This document shows positions 40,442-45,385 of a stretch of DNA of 45,385 bases, in pieces. Source of the DNA: Acidobacteriota bacterium (GTDB taxonomy: Bacteria; Acidobacteriota; Terriglobia; Bryobacterales; Bryobacteraceae); contig CANIVU010000071.1 in assembly GCA_947470805.1 (NCBI GenBank), positions 1 through 45,385 of the forward strand, written 5' to 3'. Positions within the stretch are counted from its first letter, which is position 1, and every line of letters begins with the position of its first letter. Both the position numbers and the translations under genes were made by a program. The notes beneath the pieces are model-generated. The model saw nothing but the letters and a program-made list of their open reading frames with translations. It had not been told where the DNA came from and made no database searches.

Positions 40442-42823
40442 ATGCGGCTGTTTGGGTTCGTTTCCATTTTCGCGATGGTGCCGGTTTGTCTGGCGCAGGG
40501 GGACTTGTTTGAGTCCAAGGTGCGGCCGATTTTGTTGGCGCGGTGTTCGTCGTGTCATGGCACGTCGGTGCAGATGGCGGGGAAGCAGTTTACGACGCGG
40601 GAGGGGATGCACCGGTCGGGTTCCGTTGTGGCTGGGGATGTCGATGGGAGTTCGCTGATTCAAGCGGTGCGGTATGCGGGGAAGGTGAAGATGCCGCCGG
40701 CGGGGAAGCTGGCGGATAGCGAGATTGCGGCGTTGGAGAAGTGGGTGCGGGACGGGGCGGTTTGGCCGGAGGGTGTGACGGCCCCGGCGGTTGGGACGGC
40801 GGGGCATTGGGCTTTGCGGCCGGTTAAGAAGACGGCGGCGCCGGTGGTTCGTGATGCGGCTTGGGCGCGGGGGGAGATTGACCGGTTTGTGCTGGCGAAG
40901 ATGGAGGGGAAGGGAATTGCGCCGGTGGGGGATGCGGATCCTTATGCGTTGCTGCGGCGGGTGACGCTGGATTTGACGGGGTTGCTGCCGACGGCAGAGG
41001 AGGTGGCGGCGTTTGTGGCGGATCCGTCTTTGGAGAAGGTTGTGGACCGGTTGCTGGCTTCGCCTGCTTACGGAGAGCGATGGGGACGGCACTGGCTGGA
41101 CGTGACTTACTATGCCGAGACGACGGGTGTGGGGCGGCGGATTCCATTGCCAGAGGCGTGGCGGTATCGGGATTATGTGATCCGGGCTTATCGCGAGGAT
41201 AAGCCGTACGACCAGTTTTTGCGCGAGCAGATTGCCGGGGACGAGAAAGAAGAGAATCTGGCGGCGACGGGGTTTCTGGTGTTGGGGCCTTGGGCGTGGT
41301 TTTCCTATGACCGGGTGCAGATGCGGTTTGATATTGCGGATCAGCAGGTGGATTTAGTTGGGCGGACGGTGATGGGGCTGACGCTGGGGTGCGCGCGGTG
41401 CCACGATCACAAGTTTGATCCGGTGACGAACAAGGATTACTACGCGATGGCGGGGATCTTTTTGAGCACGCAGACGACGGCGCGCGGGAATGGGAATGGC
41501 GGGATTCATTTGCGGCGGTTTCCGGAGACGGCGGCGAAGTTGAAGGAGCACGCTGAGGCTGTTGCGGCTTGGGAGAAGCGGGTGGCGGAGGTGGAGGCTT
41601 CCGATAAGATTTTCAAGAAAGAGCAGGAGGCGGTCTCGGCGAAGATGAAGGATTTGCCGGCCGATTCGGCTGAGCGGAAGGCGTTGCAGGCGGAGTTGGC
41701 GATGTTGAAGAAGAAGACGGAATTTGCGGGGGACCGGCAGATCCTAGCGTTCACTAAGTACGCGCAGCCGCGGTGGCCGCAGGCGTATGCGGCGGCGGAG
41801 ATGGAGTTCCCCGAGGACGCGCGGATTGCCAGCCGCGGGGATGCGCACCAGTTGGGCGATTTCGTGCCGCGTGGGGTTTTGAGCGGGGTGGCGACGGGGG
41901 AGGCTCCGCCGGAGGTTCCGCCGAATGGGAGCGGGCGGAAGGAGTTGGCGGAGTGGCTGACGCGGCCGGGGCATCCGTTGACGGCGCGGGTGTATGTGAA
42001 CCGGATTTGGCACCACCTGTTTGGCCGGGGGATTGTGGCCAGCACTGACAACTTCGGGACGCGCGGGGAGCCGCCAACGCATCCGGAGTTGTTGGACTAT
42101 CTGGCGGCGCGGTTGGTGGAAGAGAAATGGTCGACGAAGAAGCTGATCCGCGAGATTGTGCTGAGCCGCGTGTATGGCTTGTCGAGCCGGGCCGAGGGAC
42201 GGGCGAGCGAAGTGGACACGGGGAATGAGTTGTTGTGGCGATCGAACCGGCGACGGCTGGAGGTGGAGGCGTTCCGGGACGCGGTGCTGCAGGCGAGCGG
42301 GCGGCTGGAGTTGCAGGGCGGCGGGCCGTCGCTGCCGTTGACCGCGCAGAATGTGCACACGATTGCTCCGTTCTTTTTGGAGGATGACTCGAAGATTGAA
42401 GGGCACGTGAAGTACCGGCGGACGGTGTATCAGCCGATTATGCGGGGGAGCCAGATGGAGGATGTGGATCTTTTGAACGTGTTCGATTTTAAGGATCCGG
42501 ACCAGGTGGTGGGGGTGCGGTCGGCGACGACGGTGCCGACGCAGATGCTGTATTTGATGAACTCGCCGTTTTTGCAGGAGGAGTCGCGAAGGATGGCGGA
42601 GGGGACGCGCGGGTTGGGGGATGCCGAGCGCGTGGGGCGACTGGTGATGGCGACGTTGAGCCGGCCGGCTACGGCGCGGGACGTGGAGCAGGCGAAGCAG
42701 TTTGTTTCCGATTTCCGGGCTGGATTGGCGAAGAAGGATGCGGGCGCGGATGCCGAGTTGGGGGCATGGGCGCGGTATTGTCAGGCGTTGTTTGCTTCGA
42801 GTGCGTTCTTGTATCGCAGATGA
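40442..42823 (+). CDS. Exported PSCyt1-DUF1549-DUF1553 protein, 793 aa
   Basis: A signal peptide (MRLFGFVSIFAMVPVCLAQ) is followed by a haem-c-like CSSCH (C35, C38, H39) in a planctomycete-type cytochrome domain (KVKMPPAGKLADSEIAALEK). DUF1549 (RFVLAKMEGKGIAPVGDADP; RRVTLDLTGLLPT) and a C-terminal DUF1553 (WLTRPGHPLTARVYVNRIWH; GIVASTDNFGTRGEPPTHPE) follow. A coiled-coil insert lies near residues 360-425. The family is exported and probably redox-linked; function unproven. It is preceded by a good ribosome binding site and coupled to the DUF1501 gene, the standard two-gene unit. Confidence 0.92.
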   Translation: MRLFGFVSIFAMVPVCLAQGDLFESKVRPILLARCSSCHGTSVQMAGKQFTTREGMHRSGSVVAGDVDGSSLIQAVRYAGKVKMPPAGKLADSEIAALEKWVRDGAVWPEGVTAPAVGTAGHWALRPVKKTAAPVVRDAAWARGEIDRFVLAKMEGKGIAPVGDADPYALLRRVTLDLTGLLPTAEEVAAFVADPSLEKVVDRLLASPAYGERWGRHWLDVTYYAETTGVGRRIPLPEAWRYRDYVIRAYREDKPYDQFLREQIAGDEKEENLAATGFLVLGPWAWFSYDRVQMRFDIADQQVDLVGRTVMGLTLGCARCHDHKFDPVTNKDYYAMAGIFLSTQTTARGNGNGGIHLRRFPETAAKLKEHAEAVAAWEKRVAEVEASDKIFKKEQEAVSAKMKDLPADSAERKALQAELAMLKKKTEFAGDRQILAFTKYAQPRWPQAYAAAEMEFPEDARIASRGDAHQLGDFVPRGVLSGVATGEAPPEVPPNGSGRKELAEWLTRPGHPLTARVYVNRIWHHLFGRGIVASTDNFGTRGEPPTHPELLDYLAARLVEEKWSTKKLIREIVLSRVYGLSSRAEGRASEVDTGNELLWRSNRRRLEVEAFRDAVLQASGRLELQGGGPSLPLTAQNVHTIAPFFLEDDSKIEGHVKYRRTVYQPIMRGSQMEDVDLLNVFDFKDPDQVVGVRSATTVPTQMLYLMNSPFLQEESRRMAEGTRGLGDAERVGRLVMATLSRPATARDVEQAKQFVSDFRAGLAKKDAGADAELGAWARYCQALFASSAFLYRR

Positions 42824-42831
42824 GGGAGCGT

Positions 42832-44247
42832 ATGACTTTTTCAGGGAATCAGGATCGGCGCGGGTTTCTTCGGTCGTTGGGAGGCGGGTTCGGCTCGCTG
42901 GCGCTGGCGGCGATGGCGGCTGAGGGCGCGGTGGACCCATTGGCGCCCAAAACTCCGCATTTTCCGGCGAAGGCCAAACGCGTGATTCTGTGCTGGATGC
43001 AGGGCGGGATGTCGCAGATGGACCTGTTTGACTGCAAGGAGCGGTTGAAACAGGAGGGCGGGAAGAAGATTCCGTTTACCGTCAATTCGACGAAGATCCG
43101 GAGTGAGGAGACGGCGCTGCTGTTGCCGCCGGTGGCGGAGTTTTCGCGGGTGGGGCAGTGCGGGTTGACGATGTCGAACCTGATGCCGCATTTGACGAAG
43201 AAGGTGGACGAGTTGTGCTGGCTGCGGGGGATGGTGACCGATAGCCCGGCGCACCCGGGGGCGATCCGATTGTTTCAGACGGGGTCGTCGCAATTTGTGC
43301 GGCCGTCGATGGGATCGTGGATCACCTATGGGTTGGGGACGGAGAACCGGAACCTGCCGGCGTATATGGTGATCAGCCCGATGCTGTATGGCGACGACGG
43401 GAGCCCGTTGCATTATTCGAGCGGTTTTTTGCCGGCGATTTATCAGGGGATGCGGCTGGGCGATGCGCGGACGCCGGTGAAGAATTCGAAGATCGGGTAT
43501 CTGGGGGATCCGACGTTGCCGGCGGATTTGCAGCGGCAGCATTTGGATTTGATTCAGGCGCGGAACCGGATGGACCAGGAGGCGGCTGGCGCGGACGCGG
43601 GCGTGGATGGGTTGATTCAATCGTACGAGCTGGCGTATCGCATGCAGGTGCAGGCGCCGGAGGTTTTCGATGTGATGGGGGAGAGCGAGGCGACGCGCCA
43701 GTTGTACGGGATAGGGGAAGAGGCGACGGACAATTACGGGCGGAAATGTTTGATGGCGCGGCGGCTGGCGGAGAAGGGCGTGCGGTTTATTCAGGTGACC
43801 GATAACGGGTGGGATCATCACTCGAAGATCGGCACGGGATTGCGGAAGAGCGCGATGGGGATTGATAAGCCGTTGGCTGGGTTGTTGACGGATTTGAAGG
43901 CGCGGGGGTTGTTGGAGGACACGCTTGTTGTTGTTACGGGCGAGTTTGGACGGACGCCGTTTGACCAGTCTTTGGGCGGGAAGCGGGAGGACGCGGGGCG
44001 GGATCATAATCCGAATTGTTGGACGATGTTCATGGCAGGGGCGGGGGTCAAACAGGGGCTGATTCACGGGGAGACGGATGAATATGGGTGGAAGACGGTG
44101 AACGGGCAGGTGCATGTGCATGATCTGCATGCGACGATTTTGCACTTGCTGGGGCTGGACCATGAGCGGCTGACGTATCGCTATAGCGGGCGGGATTTCC
44201 GGTTGACGGATGTGTATGGGAAGGTGGTGCGAGAGGTGTTGGGGTGA
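42832..44247 (+). CDS. DUF1501 protein with Tat signal, about 471 aa
   Basis: The N-terminus has a twin-arginine motif (DRRGFLRSLGGGFGSLALAA). The body matches DUF1501, a member of the alkaline-phosphatase/sulfatase-like superfamily: VILCWMQGGMSQMDLFDCKE, HPGAIRLFQTGS, VTDNGWDHHSKI, LVVVTGEFGRTP and DAGRDHNPNCWTMFMAGAGV. The His/Asp-rich C-terminal motifs could bind metals. I prefer the ATG at 42832, preceded by GGGAG, over the ATG at 42820 that overlaps the upstream stop (ATGA). It is always seen with DUF1549/DUF1553 partners, as here, and is followed directly by a lipoprotein gene. Confidence 0.9.
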   Translation: MTFSGNQDRRGFLRSLGGGFGSLALAAMAAEGAVDPLAPKTPHFPAKAKRVILCWMQGGMSQMDLFDCKERLKQEGGKKIPFTVNSTKIRSEETALLLPPVAEFSRVGQCGLTMSNLMPHLTKKVDELCWLRGMVTDSPAHPGAIRLFQTGSSQFVRPSMGSWITYGLGTENRNLPAYMVISPMLYGDDGSPLHYSSGFLPAIYQGMRLGDARTPVKNSKIGYLGDPTLPADLQRQHLDLIQARNRMDQEAAGADAGVDGLIQSYELAYRMQVQAPEVFDVMGESEATRQLYGIGEEATDNYGRKCLMARRLAEKGVRFIQVTDNGWDHHSKIGTGLRKSAMGIDKPLAGLLTDLKARGLLEDTLVVVTGEFGRTPFDQSLGGKREDAGRDHNPNCWTMFMAGAGVKQGLIHGETDEYGWKTVNGQVHVHDLHATILHLLGLDHERLTYRYSGRDFRLTDVYGKVVREVLG

Positions 44248-45215
44248 GGTGGATTTGGTTGGTGGTTTTGTTGTGCGGGTGCGGGCCGGACTTGCGGAGA
44301 CGGGATGGGACTCGCGCTACGCTGGCCGAGGACGCGGCGGAGGCGAGCCATGCGTTTGTGGGAGTGATTGAGGCGCAGGAGTTTTTGCGCTGGACGCGGC
44401 CGTTTGGGGGAGAGCACTGGCGGTATCTGTGGCGGCGAGTGCGGGTGGAAGCGGCGTTGAAAGGCGATGTGCGGGATGGGGTGGTGGATGTGTGGGAGGT
44501 GTTCTGGGCGGGCGGGGCGAGTGGCGATTGGAATGGGACGGAGGTGGGTGGGCGGTATCTGTTTCCGGTGGTGGTGGAGAAGGGGCGGTACCGGATGGTG
44601 CGGGACTATTGGCGATCGATTTGGCCGGTGGCGAGCGGGCCGCATTCACGGGCGCCGCTGGATGAACGGGCGCCACTGTTTGAGCGGCTGGCGTTGTTGA
44701 ACTACTGGATGGACGGGGTGCGGGGACAGACCGTGCCGTGGATGTGGCGGGCGGATCCGGAGCGGCGGTTGGGGTGGTGGCGGGAGGCGAAGCTGGCGCG
44801 CGGGTTGTTGCGGCATCCGAACCTGGGCGTGCGGGTGGCGGGGTGCCGGGTGCTGTTGGGGATGGGTGGTTGGGGGCAAGACGAGTGCTGGGAGCAGTTG
44901 TCGGAGACGGAGCGGGCGCATTTGCGGGATGGGGGCGCGACTTGTTGTTTTCCCGAGGATATTGCGGTGGCGCGGCGACGGCAGGAGGGCCGGGACGTGG
45001 CGACGCAGTGGGCGAATCATCTGGACCGGGATGAGCGGCGATTGCTGACGACGGTGAGTAACCGGCGGCAGCGGGCGGCGTTTTGTGAACTTTATTTGAA
45101 GACCTATCCGGGGGACACTGACCATGGGTGCCCGGCGGAGCGGACGCCGCCGGCGACGATGGTGACTGAGGCGGGAGACATTCCGCTGGCGGGGGCGTGG
45201 CCGGGGAAAGATTAA
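44244..45215 (+). CDS. Hypothetical lipoprotein, 323 aa
   Basis: A short hydrophobic leader ending LCGC (lipid-modified Cys at residue 13) marks a lipoprotein. The mature part is Trp- and Arg-rich (LRWTRPFGGEHWRYLWRRVR) with a beta-rich first half resembling proteins that carry a GDV(R)DG-type strand, then a helical second half (MWRADPERRLGWWREAKLAR). I do not recognise the family. It starts with GTG overlapping the DUF1501 stop by four bases (GTGA), so it is the third gene of that operon and may anchor the exported complex to a membrane. Confidence 0.7.
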   Translation: MRWIWLVVLLCGCGPDLRRRDGTRATLAEDAAEASHAFVGVIEAQEFLRWTRPFGGEHWRYLWRRVRVEAALKGDVRDGVVDVWEVFWAGGASGDWNGTEVGGRYLFPVVVEKGRYRMVRDYWRSIWPVASGPHSRAPLDERAPLFERLALLNYWMDGVRGQTVPWMWRADPERRLGWWREAKLARGLLRHPNLGVRVAGCRVLLGMGGWGQDECWEQLSETERAHLRDGGATCCFPEDIAVARRRQEGRDVATQWANHLDRDERRLLTTVSNRRQRAAFCELYLKTYPGDTDHGCPAERTPPATMVTEAGDIPLAGAWPGKD

Positions 45216-45218
45216 ATT

Positions 45219-45229
45219 GGTGCCTGGCA
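45219..45229. repeat. Interrupted copy of the GGTGCCTGGCACC palindrome
   Basis: GGTGCCTGGCA matches the first 11 bases of the palindrome seen at 27033 and then stops where GTGCG, the usual 5' end of a group II intron, begins. The palindrome starts four bases beyond the lipoprotein stop. Confidence 0.6.
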
Positions 45230-45385
45230 GTGCGCCGGGATAAACCGGCATGTAGCAGGGAATGAAAGAGTCCTACAGGAAAGGAGTAGCAAACCATCTT
45301 GGCCTCGAGTTTTGCGGGTGTCGTCGCGAGGCGGCAGTCGAAGCGTAAACAGAGGTATCAGCGGGCTGGGTATTGAGCTTCGTAA
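45230..45385 (+). mobile_element. Probable 5' end of a group II intron, cut by the window edge
   Basis: GTGCG at 45230 is the classic group II intron 5' boundary. It is followed by a short stem (GCCGG…CCGGC) and a GTAGCAGGG…GAAAG…TCCTAC element of the kind found in intron domain I. The frame from 45262 reads MKESYRKGVANHLGLEFCGC, then RREAAVEA and TAA (45346-45348), then TEVSAGWVLSF. I recognise this peptide from sequence commonly translated just upstream of LtrA-type reverse transcriptases; it is intron RNA rather than a true gene. The reverse transcriptase itself would lie beyond the window. Confidence 0.6.

Noticed and set aside
45262-45345. Short open frame at the right edge read as a protein gene
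   Set aside because: The peptide is one I associate with translated group II intron leaders. It stops after 28 codons and sits within predicted intron structure, so it is probably RNA, not a coding gene.

Overview
The window looks like a chromosomal segment of an Acidobacteriota bacterium of the Solibacter/Bryobacter type. This is inferred from gene content: paired PSCyt/PSD-type exported cytochrome proteins with DUF1552/DUF1501 partners (otherwise typical of Planctomycetes), BACON-repeat secreted proteins, a penicillin-acylase-family enzyme, high GC from about 17 kb onward, and a GGTGCCTGGCACC palindrome repeated between genes. No rRNA, tRNA or CRISPR array was seen.

Left part (1-17.2 kb), lower in GC and full of scars. 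It holds a hypothetical gene, a GIY-YIG-like gene cut off by the end of an IS21-type element (only the istB 3' part and one element end survive), and two large secreted proteins in tandem on the minus strand: a subtilisin-like protease (1797-5306) and a BACON-repeat protein broken by a one-base frameshift in a G6 run (5403-10030). These two share a 594-bp direct repeat at their 3' ends and four copies of an unnamed C-terminal domain. A TIR-like protein follows. Next is a glycan-type unit: two small paralogous proteins, a double glycosyltransferase and a double methyltransferase. A decayed IS3-family transposase closes this part.

Middle part (17.2-31.1 kb). A penicillin-acylase-family hydrolase is followed by a cluster of toxin-antitoxin loci in different states: an antitoxin remnant, an intact RelE/ParE-type toxin with antitoxin, and an intact Phd-type antitoxin beside a ParE toxin with two in-frame stops. 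An exported FGE-fold protein then converges on a 1737-residue STAND NTPase with a beta-propeller tail. Upstream of that gene, beyond a 313-bp gap with a palindrome pair, lie a zinc-ribbon/coiled-coil protein of unknown function and an OmpA plus peptidoglycan-binding protein. These three are my best candidate for an undescribed system.

Right part (31.1-45.4 kb). Ten minus-strand genes from 40047 down to 27224 are separated by at most 57 bases or overlap by four. In transcription order they are: flavin monooxygenase; an in-frame fusion of a DUF3237 N-terminus with a tannase C-terminus; a short tyrosine phosphatase; a PSCyt-type DUF1587/1592/1588 protein; its DUF1552 partner; a NeuD-type acyltransferase; a BKACE enzyme; a GT4 glycosyltransferase; and the OmpA and zinc-ribbon proteins. 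Divergent from these, on the plus strand, are a DUF1549/DUF1553 protein, a DUF1501 protein and a lipoprotein. The window ends inside what appears to be the 5' end of a group II intron, inserted in another copy of the palindrome.
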